Shown one piece after another: positions 23,024-33,954 of a DNA stretch of 64,000 nucleotides. The notes beneath the pieces were generated by a model, which saw nothing but the letters and a program-made list of their open reading frames with translations, searched no databases and had not been told where the DNA came from. Within the stretch, counting starts at the first letter, position 1, and each line of letters opens with the position of its first letter. The DNA is from Periconia sp. R9002 (lineage: Eukaryota > Ascomycota > Dothideomycetes > Pleosporales > Periconiaceae), in contig JAMAHW010000001.1 of assembly GCA_023627715.1 (NCBI GenBank), positions 372,001 through 436,000 on the forward strand, given 5' to 3'. The position numbers and the translations under genes were made by a program.

Positions 23024-24227
23024 ATGACTACTACGAAAGGGATCATCAACATTGCACCGGGAAAGGCTGAGATTCGGGATATCCCTTCTCCCAATCTGGA
23101 ACTGGGTTATGTCAAAGTCAAACCCACGGCGTGGGCAATTAATCCCGATGACGTATACCATCTTGATTTGGAGGGAGAGGAGAGTTGTGTTGGCCTTCCA
23201 GTTGGGACGGATTTCGCAGGCGTAGTGGTGGAGGTGGGACCTGGCGTCTCCAAGGACTTCAAGGTCGGAGACCGCATTGCTGGGCTCGTATCTGGACAGT
23301 AAGTCCTGTGTTGCCTTCGTCGACTACTTCACGGCGATCCTGATATGTTACCAGGAACCAGCTTCGAAAGAGCGATGGTGCATTTGCTCATTTGATATCT
23401 GTCAAGGCTGACTACCAAATGAAAGTACCCGATAACCTCAGCGATGCCGACGCTGCAACGCAGGGAGTTGCACTCGTCACAATGGTGAGCTTCATATCGA
23501 GTGTTCGATCAAGATGAAGAGCGTATGCTAATCGTGGTCCGCGCAGGGTGTTGGCTTGTATCGCACTCTTGAGCTTCCTCTTCCAGATGTATCGCCAGCT
23601 CCACCTTTACGATTTCCCATCTTTATCTATGGTGGTAGCACAGCCATGGGAATATCTGCTATACAATTTGCTAAGCTCTCCGGTGCAAAAGTAATCACCA
23701 CATCATCACCCTCCAATGCGGAGTACCTCAAATCTCTGGGTGCAGATCATGTCCTTGATTATAAATCTACCACTCTAGTTGAGGACATACTCAAAATTGC
23801 AGATGGACCTCTTCTACATGCATTCGACACCTTTCCAACCGATACAAGCACAGCAGTATGTGCAGCGGTACTAAGTCGTGACGGAAAGGCGAAATATGTT
23901 GGGCTTATTCCAGGGCCCGAAGATACAGTTAAGAAACTTAATCCGGCAGTCAATGCTCGTTCCATACTTGCCTACTCAGCATCTGGTGACCCTTGGATGT
24001 ACGAAAATGATTACTATCCCGCTGTACTGGACGATTTCGAATTCCAGAAGGAGTTCGTTGTGCTGGCAGAGAAACTTTGCGCAGAGGGATTACTCAAAGC
24101 ACCCCGGGTTTTTCTCAACAGAGGGGGTTGTGGATTGGAGGGCATCTTGCACGGACTGGAGCTAATTAGGGAGGGGAAAGTGAGTGGTGGGAAACTTGTG
24201 TATACACTTGAAAACGTGGCTGGGTGA
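23024..24227 (+). CDS. Medium-chain (MDR) oxidoreductase, quinone reductase/enoyl reductase-like
   Basis: NAD(P)H-dependent MDR protein of about 361 residues from exons 23024..23298, 23355..23484 and 23547..24227, all with consensus splice sites (GTAAGT...CCAG; GTGAGC...GCAG). The GroES-like half contains GTDFAGVVVEVGPGV and VGDRIAGLV. The nucleotide-binding half has IYGGSTAMGISAIQFAKLSGAKVITTSSP; the dinucleotide loop is written GGSTAMG instead of GAGxVG. The residue pattern fits the fungal trans-acting enoyl-reductase and toxD-like group, which lacks structural zinc. No polyketide synthase is present in the window, so a link to secondary metabolism is not supported here. Substrate unknown. 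Confidence 0.88.
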
Positions 24228-24931
24228 GATCAAAATTATTAGCTCTGTAATACAGATGGCAACAGTACTCTGTGAGGATCAATATCAATTTCATTTCATA
24301 CAGATGGCAACTCGCAAAGACTTTCTCATGTTTCATCAGGTGATCTCATAGGCATGTGGATAGCAAAGGAAACTGTTTTTCGATCTCAAGGGTTCAGCAT
24401 AGAAACCTGTGGAATTCCAGCTTGTTTGCATAAGTAATATATGGTTCAAAATCTTATAGAATTTTCTTAAAACTACATGTAACTCCTCGGGAACGCAATC
24501 GCTGGAATGGCACAGTTAATTTCTACTGCTAAAACTGTGCTAGAGTGCGCTTACATTTATCTTGCGTGAAGATGTGAAGTTCCACAGCTGACCGCTTTTC
24601 ATTGGAGTTTTGCTTTGTTGTTTGTTCACTATCGCGTGGGTACGATGATGCGGCTTGTGATGGATTCTTTCTTAGATTGTACATTGTTTGCTGGTTTGGT
24701 TAACGACTCACGTACCTCAACGCTCAAACTTCACGCTGTGTTGTCATAAATCTTCAATGGAAAACCATAAGTCCCACCACACTATCCATTCACGAGGTTA
24801 TTCCTTGTTGCACATTGAAGCTCCTATATTCACATTAGGAATTCTCAAACTGCCTCACTCATTATTTATACCCTTTCCAATACCCTACTCCACCAACCGC
24901 CATTCAGCGCACCTAAAAATATCTCGAAACC
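24228..24931. promoter_or_regulatory. Intergenic region with TATA-like element
   Basis: Contains the 3' flank of the oxidoreductase gene and the promoter of the small gene at 24932. TTATTTATACCC at about 24862-24873 is TATA-like and lies about 60 bases before the ATG. Short frames here show no motifs. Confidence 0.35.
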
Positions 24932-25216
24932 ATGCCTCGGAACTTCAACTTCCCCCGCTGCCGCGCTGAGGGTCATGGACCAATCATGCACAACAATAAT
25001 TCTCGTAACAACTCGCCTTGTCAAGTCTGCAGGCAAGAGCCTCATGTATACAAGCTAAGTGGTGGTCACCGAGTATGCAGATGGTGCTACCTCAGAACGC
25101 TGGACTCTTCCACCGTATATGTCACTCAAGTTCCGTCTTCAAATTTTCCAAAAAGATGTTGGAGACGGTTTCGTAGCTGGATTAGAGATTGGCGTTGGCT
25201 CGAGACTGCCCGATAA
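24932..25216 (+). CDS. Small Cys-rich putative zinc-binding protein, 94 aa
   Basis: ATG in a fair context (AAACCATGCC), with a TATA-like element upstream. Residues about 31-58 contain CQVCRQEPHVYKLSGGHRVCRWCYLR, two CxxC pairs 15-20 residues apart with an intervening His, as in a small treble-clef or RING-like zinc site. The N-terminus is Asn/Arg-rich and the C-terminus Trp/Arg-rich. No signal peptide. A further intron could shift the C-terminus into another frame, so the end is uncertain. Family unknown. Confidence 0.45.
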   Translation: MPRNFNFPRCRAEGHGPIMHNNNSRNNSPCQVCRQEPHVYKLSGGHRVCRWCYLRTLDSSTVYVTQVPSSNFPKRCWRRFRSWIRDWRWLETAR

Positions 25217-25519
25217 TTGTTCGGTTGCAAAGATATCGTTAGCAACAATTCGCTACTGCTAATGGCAAATGGGACATGGTATTGTAAATATGCAAAAAGG
25301 TTAATCTATTTCAGGTTTAAGATATGCTAATGAAGAAAAATAGAGCCAGCCTAGTATGTTCTCCAGTGTCCAAGAATTGCGCCCTATGATCTTTTGAATG
25401 AATATGAGAACAAAACTCCAAATAAAAAACCTCCCCTGAAGACCCAGAAAGATGTACGCCAGATTTATCCTTTCCTCTTTGCCACCCAGAACCCCTTGTT
25501 TCGAAAAGTAAAAGAAAAT

Positions 25520-26212
25520 TTAAGCAGCAGCTTGCTGAGCCAAAAACGTCGTCGCCGCGGCAGGGCAACCCTTGCCCTTTCCATTCAGGTTCTGCAAGAC
25601 AATGATACTCGCGCCAATTCTATCCTTCTTGGACTGGCTTGAGTTGTCCGTGGGGAACTTGATGGGCACGCCTTCGGAGTTTCCTGCTGCGGCCGCTGCT
25701 TGCACCTTCTGGGTGAACTGCTGTCGGTCGGGTGGGCAAGCGCAAGGAATCTTGACATTGTTGTTGCCAATGCAGTTTCCTGTGCCGTCAGGTTTCTGGC
25801 CGGCTTGGATGCCGAATTCAGGAACGAGAGCTGCGTTGAATTGTCCATTGTTGTTGGCGTTTCCAGCTCCAGTGCCTTTGCCGTTTCCAGCATTGGCATT
25901 TCCTGCGTTCGCATTGCCAGCTGCAGCGGTGTTTTGTGCAGGCTGGTTATTCGCAACACTGGTTGCGGCATTCTGAGCTCCATTGGCATTTCCGTTACCC
26001 TTGCCGTTTCCGGCAGCGGCAGCTGAAGTTTGTGCAGCTGGAGCTGCGGTGTTGACTGCCTGGGGAGGTTGAGCAGCTGCAGCCGCATTTGCTTGGGCGT
26101 TTTGGTTGTTTTGACCAACTGGTCTGCCTATACGGCCTTTGCCATTACCACCCTGTGGAAGAGCAGTGGCAAGACCTGCAAGAGTGCCGACGAGGACTAG
26201 GGAGAAACGCAT
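25520..26212 (-). CDS. Secreted Ala/Asn/Gly-rich protein, 230 aa
   Basis: The N-terminus (MRFSLVLVGTLAGLATA) is a clear signal peptide with cleavage likely before LPQ. The next 120 residues are low-complexity with GNGKG and GNANAGNANAG repeats, followed by a compact C-terminal domain with four cysteines (GNCIGNNNVKIPCACPPD and GKGCPAAA) that could form two disulphides. This layout, repeats plus a conserved Cys domain, is seen in fungal secreted or cell-wall proteins. Function unknown; an effector role is speculative. The start is fixed by the signal peptide. Confidence 0.8.
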   Translation of the reverse strand: MRFSLVLVGTLAGLATALPQGGNGKGRIGRPVGQNNQNAQANAAAAAQPPQAVNTAAPAAQTSAAAAGNGKGNGNANGAQNAATSVANNQPAQNTAAAGNANAGNANAGNGKGTGAGNANNNGQFNAALVPEFGIQAGQKPDGTGNCIGNNNVKIPCACPPDRQQFTQKVQAAAAAGNSEGVPIKFPTDNSSQSKKDRIGASIIVLQNLNGKGKGCPAAATTFLAQQAAA

Positions 26213-27819
26213 AATGAATGAATGAGTCGTGGATGTATATAAGTTACAAGGAATGAAGAGTCCGGCTCGTGGTATAACAAGCTAAATCAATGGGTATCTC
26301 AAGAAAGGAAAAGAGCAACGGTAGCAGAAAAGAAGACGAACTCAACAGAGCATGATCGCCTCGAAAACCGGGAAGAAGTGATGATCTTAAAGTCCTCAGT
26401 CTGTAGGGATATCAGAACACAATTTCTTCTCCTCCAACATGCTCAGTCTCAGTTTTCCGTCAACCTTCCCGTCTCGGTTGAATGATTCCTCCTCATCCTT
26501 CCATAGTTGATAACTGCCGCAATATGGATTCCTAGGTTATGCCTCAGATCATTGCATGAAACGTAGCCTGGGGCTCTATTCAACATATCAGAAGGTTGGA
26601 TGTGGAAACAGAGCGCGGGGTCTGAGGCAAAAATGTCTAAGAGATCCAAAACATAGCGCTAAATGACTGGTTTCACAGCCTTGAGAAACGATCAGCGGAG
26701 CGGGAAAGCCAAGCTGGTGATTGCGCGTAAACAGCCACGTTCAATGCAAATCGCGCAATCGCTGTTAGTTCCGAGGCTCTCGAATATCCGTCGGATTCAT
26801 GCGAGGAGGACGTAGAACATATATGTCTGCTTTTGAAAGAAAAAGGATGGCATCGGACTTCGATTTGGCACATCGGATTAGGTTTGAGGTTTCATCTTTG
26901 GCCATCGCGAGTCTGAAACGCTGTGGGGCTGTGCCGAGATCAGGCTTTCACTTTTGCGTTCCTGACATGTTTCGCATAAAATGAATGCCATTGATCGACC
27001 AAACGTTCATTGGTGGGTCCCTTTACTTACGTCTGAATCTTGTTCTATGGGTCCGTATGTGAGCGTTTATGGTTCGCGCGTGACAAATCTTCCTAATCTA
27101 CGATGCGGCGAGGCTGCCCAACAACGAGAACAGCAGAAAGCATGTTCGCAACCGCGCGCGTATGGATTTGATACGAGAATAATTTTGGTCGCCGCATGTA
27201 ATGGTCATTGGGTCATTATCACACGCTGTCACTAGAGAAAAAAAATGGATGGACTCGGCAAATCATTAATATTGATTATTGTACACCTCAAGCTACGTCG
27301 AAATAACACCACAAAGAAGCCCAACGATAACGAGATTCAATCTGCATGAAGAAGTGAGGCTGATGCACATGTACAAAATTTGAATTATGCTGTCTAAAAA
27401 TATATTCAAATTCTACGTGTGATATTACCTGCACGGAGATCACAACAGTCCGAGATTTCATCTTAGCGACCTCTATCATGCAATGCCGCAGCCGCTCGTT
27501 CTCTGCTTCCGAAATCGCTAGAACGACATTTCCCACCAAGAAAGTTGCGTCTTTCACTTCTTTGATGTTTCCTGAGTTCAGTGAGCCAGTGCTGAGTTCA
27601 CTATCGTAACCCATCGATATGGTTCGGCAAAACTTCTGAATTGGTAAAGCTGCCCCACCTGCGATGATGTTGTATACCGCGAAGTTTTCATACCTTGGAT
27701 GTCAGAGCAGAAAGTTTTGGTTAACTTGATTGACTCCGTACCCTACACCACCACCCGATACTGATGGTGTGGTCGTCGAAGAGAGACACTTTCGCGACTC
27801 CCCAAACCTGCCCAGCAAT
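26213..27819. other. Long intergenic region with a coding-like remnant
   Basis: Contains the promoter of the leftward secreted-protein gene and that of the SET-domain gene. Only the minus-strand open stretch at about 27422-27711, annotated separately, has coding character. Other short frames lack motifs. Confidence 0.4.
27422..27711 (-). pseudogene. Possible gene fragment or unannotated exon
   Basis: An open minus-strand stretch reads as amphipathic sequence with protein-like character (YENFAVYNIIAGGAALPIQKF, then KEVKDATFLVGNVVLAISEAENERL and EVAKMKSRTVVISVQ). The frame is bounded upstream by a stop and has its first ATG at 27614. A GTAATA donor-like site follows VISVQ. The helical pattern recalls N-terminal domains of fungal NLR-like proteins, but no downstream domain is found, so it may be a relic. 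Low certainty. Confidence 0.25.
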
Positions 27820-28788
27820 ATGGGCGCCGAAAGCCCCGTGAAACCTCAATCCAAGGACGCCAGACATCTCATCGAGGTTCGAGACACACCGGAAAGCGGC
27901 CTGGGTGTCTTCGCCATCGCACCGATTCCTCGCGCCACCCGCATCCTCTCCGAACCGCTACTGCTAGCCCTCGATGGCGGCGAAAACCCGACCGAGATTT
28001 TGAAAGCTGTCAACAAGCTCAGCAAGGAGGACAAAGCCAAGTACCTCGAGCTTCACCCTTTCGCGCCTCCGGTGCGTAAAGAACTTGCAAAGAAACATAT
28101 GGGCAAGCGGTGGGAGGATCTAGCTCAGTGGGAGCGCGATGCCATAGGCGTATACGATGCCAATAGCTTCGAGGTTGGCGTGTACTTCCTCCCAAGTCGC
28201 ATCAACCACTCGTGCCTTCCGAACGTGCATTACGAGTACAACCCTGCTATTGAGGAAGGGACATTTCACGCTCTGAGAGATATCGCCGAGGGAGAGGAAC
28301 TGTTCATTTCCTATATCAATGGTGGTTCGCGGCTCAGAAAATGGAGACAGCCAAAATTAGACATGTGGGGATTCGTGTGTAAATGTGCAGCATGCGGGGA
28401 TGATGCTGAGGGCAAGAAGAGAGAGGAACGACGTAAAGAGATGTTTGATATCGACCAAAAGCTCGCCAAGCAGAGCGCATACGGTAACGAAATGACGACA
28501 GCCCAAGCTTTAAAGGCTGCAACAAGACTAGCATCACTGCAAATGGCTGAAGGGATCCTCAATCGGGAACTACGCACGTCATATCATGATGCAGTGAGGT
28601 ACTGCCTCGAGCTGGGGAATGTAAAGTTGGCGCTTCTTTGGGTGGAGAAGGAGCGCGCCCACGAGCTAGTCTGCGTAGGAGAGGATCATCCTGTTTATCA
28701 GGCCGTCGCTTCCAGAGCGGATCTATTGAAAAATATCGATTCTGGAGTTGCCAAGATGGATCGCTCCATTCTCGAATACTTTGAATGA
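27820..28788 (+). CDS. SET-domain protein (putative lysine methyltransferase)
   Basis: About 322 residues, single exon. The SET domain starts with the usual RDTPESGLGVFAIAPIPRATRILSE segment at about 25-50. It continues with RINHSCLPNVHYEYNP (the NHSCxPN S-adenosylmethionine/knot motif, about 128-135) and GEELFISY at about 163, with the catalytic-site Tyr. A post-SET-like C-x-C-x2-C (FVCKCAACGDD) follows. This is the fungal SMYD/SET5-like group, in which substrates are often non-histone. The frame is open upstream to 27730 without an ATG, so 27820 was chosen; an upstream exon cannot be excluded. Confidence 0.85.
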   Translation: MGAESPVKPQSKDARHLIEVRDTPESGLGVFAIAPIPRATRILSEPLLLALDGGENPTEILKAVNKLSKEDKAKYLELHPFAPPVRKELAKKHMGKRWEDLAQWERDAIGVYDANSFEVGVYFLPSRINHSCLPNVHYEYNPAIEEGTFHALRDIAEGEELFISYINGGSRLRKWRQPKLDMWGFVCKCAACGDDAEGKKREERRKEMFDIDQKLAKQSAYGNEMTTAQALKAATRLASLQMAEGILNRELRTSYHDAVRYCLELGNVKLALLWVEKERAHELVCVGEDHPVYQAVASRADLLKNIDSGVAKMDRSILEYFE

Positions 28789-29511
28789 ATATACCCAGCT
28801 ATATGCGCTAAGATTTATATGCCTACTTGCACATATGCTGCATTGCGAAAGGCGCGAGGAGAGTCCTGTTGTGTAAGAACCCATGATTAATTTTGAGTAA
28901 ACGGTACAGTTTATTGTAGTGATTGAATGCTGGATATTCTTTGTGGGGTAGATGTGTGGAGTAGGTATATCAACCCTGTGCTTCACTCCAAGATCACACT
29001 ATGCGCATATGAGGGGCAGCCAAACCATCGATTCCACGATGTTTCAACTTTGTCCACCCCGGACTTAGTAACGAAACCATACAGAGGGGTGACACTTCGA
29101 GAGGTGACGAACCTCCCGATGTAATATCCCCTGTAGTTGCTTACTTTAGCTCAATCTCCTACTTGGATGATGAATTAGATCTCAGGGCACATCTGCTTTG
29201 GCGTCAAGCTATCGTCATAGATCTTGCGTGAGCCGATCTCCTTCCCGCTTTCTAGCCTAGCAAACAACATATCTAACAAATCAATTGATTCATAAGACTC
29301 GTTCCTATTGTCTAAATAAAGATACCAGAGCTAACAAACCCTATAAAATAGTGGCGTTGAGATTACAGGTACAAATGGGTTTTGTGCACAATATAAAAAA
29401 GGTACTTGGGTGCTAGAAAAATCAAAAACATAAACCACTACCACAACTACGATTTCTACACGCAAACTGCATAACCAGATCACAAAATCTTACATTAAAA
29501 TCTCAAAAAGC
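28789..29511. promoter_or_regulatory. Promoter region of the small repeat protein gene
   Basis: AT-rich, no coding sequence seen. AGGGG stress-response-like elements occur near 29011 and 29083, and CCCCT near 29127. A TATA-like AATATAAAAAA is at about 29390. Together with the compact downstream gene this suggests an inducible, strongly expressed gene, but the elements are short and may be chance. Confidence 0.35.
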
Positions 29512-29852
29512 ATGCAGAACCAAAGCGGCCAAGGTGTATCCCACGCCATAGGTGGATCGCGTGTCCCCGAGTCTGTTCAAAACAAAGCACCTACTGGCCT
29601 CGAAGAGAGCCTTCCCAACTCCGTATGCCTCATTCTCTTTACCTACGGAGACATCCTCCTAAATCAAATCGTTATGCTAACATGCTGCAATAGGTCCACG
29701 ACACCACCAGAGCTAGCGGAGAGGATTCACAGGGAAAGGGAGTGAGCCATGCAGTAGGCGATTCCAAAGTGCCCGAGAAGATTCAGAAGGCTGTGCCTGA
29801 GAAGTTGGAGAAGATACTGCCGAACAAGATTCATGACACTGGAAACAAATAG
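29512..29852 (+). CDS. Small protein of two tandem 36-residue repeats, 89 aa
   Basis: Exons 29512..29622 and 29694..29852, with an intron of 71 nt (GTATGC...CAATAG) in phase 0. The protein consists of two copies of one unit: GQGVSHAIGGSRVPESVQNK...LEESLPNSVHDT and GKGVSHAVGDSKVPEKIQKA...LEKILPNKIHDT. The intron sits near the repeat junction, which fits origin by exon duplication. It is hydrophilic, with no Cys, signal peptide or membrane segment. I associate the SHAxGxSxVPxxxQ...LPxxxHDT unit with small stress- or conidiation-related fungal proteins, but no function is established. Confidence 0.8.
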
Positions 29853-31641
29853 GGTAAACGTTCTTGGTGTTGGAGTTGTATCAATAGCAATACTGCGGAG
29901 GTGTTGGAGTTGTACCAATAGGAATACTGCGGAATGAGGAAATATTGACTGATCGTTTTCTCGATAGCACATTCTTGATTCTCCGCGAGGTATTGGTTTA
30001 CTGATTGAAGGCCATCTGGGTGAGTTTTGTAACAAAGCTGGTCCGCCTTTCATTTTCTCCGCGTCTACTTTGAGGAGTGATGGAATCATACACCATACCT
30101 ACCTGTCAATATGCACCTGGGCATGTTCCCACCATACCGTGACAGTACTTAGGTACATATATAACCTCGGAAGTACATAAGGAATCACGCCACGTGATGT
30201 TTCGATAATAAACGATTGTACTTGAATTGGATTTAAGGATGCTGCTCCAGTAGAAAAGAGCCTTGCACTTATCCACCAGTTTGATGATATATGTACAAAA
30301 GGTGTAGTTATACAGCGAGGCAAGTTAGTTTGACTTACACGGAAAGCGCCATAAATGCTTCAATGTTACTAGTAGTCATCACATGAGCCTTGGTACCGGG
30401 GCCCTTACTTCTTCTGTATCAATAGATACCAGCTCTCTCTCTCCCTCTTACACGTAATTTCTTCTGTACAGTACAATAATACTATTTTCCTGTCACTCCT
30501 TTGGACTTCTTAGGCTGCCCCCATAGCAGAAAGTGGAACTATAATCGGCTATTATGTGTGGACTTTGACAGATTCAATGCTGAGAGCGAGAGCTGCGTCG
30601 CGCTCGCTGGTCAAAAGTGAAGTTGAATCATCTTCACCCGCCTTCACTGTGCCTTGGCCCTGAGCCGCTCCCTTGTACAGCTTTTCCCACGCAGATGGTG
30701 GGCCCATCTCGTTTCTGCCGATCAAATATCAAACCAACAATTTGCTTTTACCGTCAGAAAAACCAATCTATGCTTCAGCTAATGAGCGCACTCTCACGGG
30801 ACAGCGAACGGGGAAATAAGCAAGCCTCACCACCTAAAGACCGGAATGCGAAACGGTGCAAGAGTGCGATTTGGGAATGAATTTACAGAAATTATCAACA
30901 CTTTTGGCAGTTTTGGGTAAGAGTTCTTACCCTTTCTCCATACAATAAGCGGGCTGTTGCGCAGTGTTCATTCCTATAAGCCGGCCGCCTGTTCGCTTGC
31001 ATTATTCCCCCACTTGTATGCGCGTGTACTAGCGGTCAGAACGCTCGAACCCACCTCCACTTATCTGATATCATCATCCAATGGCGCGGTAACGACCTAT
31101 CGCTTTAGGATATCTAATCATCGACCCCTCTGACATCAGCTTGCACAGATATGCACCAACGCAACAATTCTATAGTTGGCCTCTCTTTGGCACCACTACT
31201 TTGCTCCATGCACATTGAATACTGTTATGATCTCAATAAGGCTTGCTCTTTTGGGGGATTTGACCTTGCTAGACCTTCTTCACTCACGAGCATCGGGCAT
31301 TTGAGATACAATACTATGACTATGACGTTCGGAGCGGGTGATCTACGCTCGAAAAGTCGTGAAATTTCTGAGCGTTGAACCCACACCGAACCGGGAGCTT
31401 TACCCTTTCCGGCCAAGTCTCTCCTATGAGGCTCAAGTATGCCCCATATATTCTATGCTTCGTATCAGGACGAGTAAGGCTTCTGTTTTGAACCCATAAT
31501 TCACGTCATTGTGGGTTGCTGTTCGCAAGAATGTTGTACTTCATAATGTGTACATATCTGGCGCCGGGCGACGACCCCGGAGGAGCATTCACCGCTCGAA
31601 CTTGACCCTTCGCATTATTAACCAAAAGAAAGGTAGAAACT
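29853..31641. other. Gene-free intergenic region
   Basis: About 1.8 kb without a convincing gene on either strand. A 24-base GAGGTGTTGGAGTTGTA-type unit is repeated imperfectly at about 29868-29932, just past the small repeat gene. Otherwise ordinary composition; the right end should be the promoter of the MFS gene. Confidence 0.4.
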
Positions 31642-33404
31642 ATGCGGGAGCTTTCGTCCCCGCGTTCTACTAACAGTCCTCACCTTCCAATGGCGTCGAA
31701 CGAGAAAAGCCTTACGGATGGGCCTATTGGGAAGACTCTGGAAGAGCAAGCCGACGAGAAGGACCGCAAGAGCAGCTGGTTCGACGCGCACCGACCGTCT
31801 AGAGTTCCTCGTGCGGACGGCAAGCGTGAACTCAAAGAGAAGGATTGCTGGGATAAGCTAGCTTATTCTTGGCCTAAATGGAAGAAGGCGATGTATCTGG
31901 CTTCGATTGCTGGTATTCAGATTTCGATGAACTTCAACACATCAGTGTTTCCCAGCGCCGTCAACCCAATATCCGAGCATTTTGGTGTTAGCACACAAAA
32001 GGCGCGTATCGGCCAGATGATCTATCTCGTCGCGTACAGCTTCGGATGTGAGCTGTGGGCTCCTTGGAGTGAAGAGTTTGGCCGCTGGCCCATATTACAG
32101 CTGAGTCTGTTCTTCATCAATATCTGGCAGATACCTGCATCTGTTGCTCCCAACTTTGCAACAATCATTGTTTGTCGAGGCCTTGTAAGTTGCGCAAATA
32201 TTCGATATTTGACTGAGGTTTTAACAATAGTCCAGGGTGGGCTTAGTACTGCAGGAGGAAGCGTAACACTAGGTCTTGTCGCTGATCTTTACGAACCGGA
32301 AACACAGCATTGGCCGTTGCTCTTCGTTGTGTTATCTTCCACAATAGGTACTAGTATCGGCGGAGTCATAGGAGGGCCTATAGAGCACTGTAAGTTCACT
32401 AACCAATGTGCGGGTGATACATCTGGAGGCTGATAACATAAAAAGATCTTACATGGCAATGGAACTTCTGGATCCAGCTCATTTTTGGAGTTACTGTCCA
32501 AGCTGTGCATTTCTTCCTGCCCGAATCGCGTTCCACCATCCTCATTGATCGCGAAGCCAAGCGTCGCCGTGAAACCGGCGAAGACACCAACATATATGGT
32601 CCAAACGAACTCAAGTCCCCGCGCATATCTCTTAAAGAAGCCGGGAAAATCTGGCTTCGTCCCTTCGAAATGTTTATCCGCGAACCCATCGTTCTCTTCC
32701 TCTCTCTCCTCTCCGGATTTTCAGATGCACTCATCTTTACGTTCCTCGAAGCTTTCGCGATCACTTTCCCCGACAATTTCGGCTTTGGAACGTTGCAGGT
32801 AGCGTGGGCTTTTATTCCCATCAACGCCAGCTACTTCTTCACGTATTTCCTCTATTGGCCCTGGTTTTGGCGCGATGAACATCGCCGCAAGAAGAACGGC
32901 CCGGATTCCATGTCACCCGAGCGTCGCCTCAAACCACTCCTACTGCTCGCTCTCTTCGAGCCAATTGGTCTTTTTGGGTTTGCTTGGACGTGTATGGGCC
33001 CACCGCAGACGCACTGGATAGCTCCCATGATCTTTTCGTTCCTCGTCGGTCTCGCCAACTTCGCCATCTACTATTCTTCGGTCGATTATATGATCGCTGC
33101 TTATGGGCCATATTCCGCTTCTGCGACTGGTGGTAATGCGTTTGCGCGAGACTTCCTAGCTGGTATTGCGGCCATGTATGCGACGCCACTTTATACGAAC
33201 TTGAGCGAGACTAGACCATCAGAGTTGGCAACCACCGTTCTTGCATGCTTATCCTGTATGGGTATCATACCGATCTATATCTTTTATTGGAAGGGTCCTC
33301 AGATTAGGAAGGCCAGTAAATTTGCATCTATACTGGCAGAAGATAGAAAGGCAGAGGGAGTTCGAAGGTTGAGCAAAGCGGATAACATACCGTATCCAGC
33401 ATGA
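31642..33404 (+). CDS. MFS transporter (DHA1 polyamine/drug-type)
   Basis: Membrane transporter of about 551 residues. Exons 31642..32184, 32236..32389 and 32446..33404. The first intron is 51 nt and stop-free; removing it restores RGLGGLSTAGGSVTLGLVADLY, the conserved TM4-TM5 area of this clade. The second intron (GTAAGT...AAAG) joins IEHY-LTWQWNFWIQLIFG. A cytosolic N-terminus of about 75 residues precedes 12 predicted membrane helices. LFEPIGLFGFAW and VDYMIAAYGPYSASATGGN are typical of fungal polyamine/multidrug antiporters. The substrate cannot be read from sequence. An in-frame ATG at 31690 is an alternative start. Confidence 0.9.
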
Positions 33405-33954
33405 TGAACTTCGAAGTTTTTGTCGAAGTCACTTTGCAAAAGAAACACCGTATTATGAATCTCGGTCCAATCGCCCTAAGCTCGATTCCGTTCCTGTCGC
33501 TGGAGGAGTGGATCGTGGAGAGAACGCATCTAGATAGTCGTTCAATCTGCAACACTGACCGCTCAGTGATCTAATGGCATGGCTATATCCCGCAAACGCT
33601 TGTGACACGATCATGTGCAAGGTTACTCTGACCGTGAGGCCTGTTGGATTAGGTATTTGGAAGCTTACTGTGGCGTTAGAACCAATCAGACAACACCGTG
33701 TAATCTTTAGTTCAGCGGGGCCACCAACGATGACCCGAAAAAGCTGAAAAAAGAACGACAGGGAAAACAACCGAAGACAACATGAACGATGAACGACAAA
33801 AGGGCGTAAGAAAAGAGGGGTGGCAAACGCTTTCGGTATATAGATATATAAACAACATGACGAATGAGCGCTGCATGTAAATCGTCTTCAATTTAATTTA
33901 TTTATCTCTTCATTTCATTACAACCCTGCCTCGCAAAATACTTTTAGGGTTACA
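33405..33954. other. Intergenic region
   Basis: Holds the MFS 3' UTR and the promoter of the dehydratase gene; GGTATATAGATATATAAACA near 33835-33854 is TATA-like, about 110 bases before the ATG. No gene seen. Confidence 0.35.

Noticed and set aside
30617..30880. Plus-strand frame of 87 codons in the gene-free region
   Set aside because: Composition is not coding-like and there is no motif or conserved start context.
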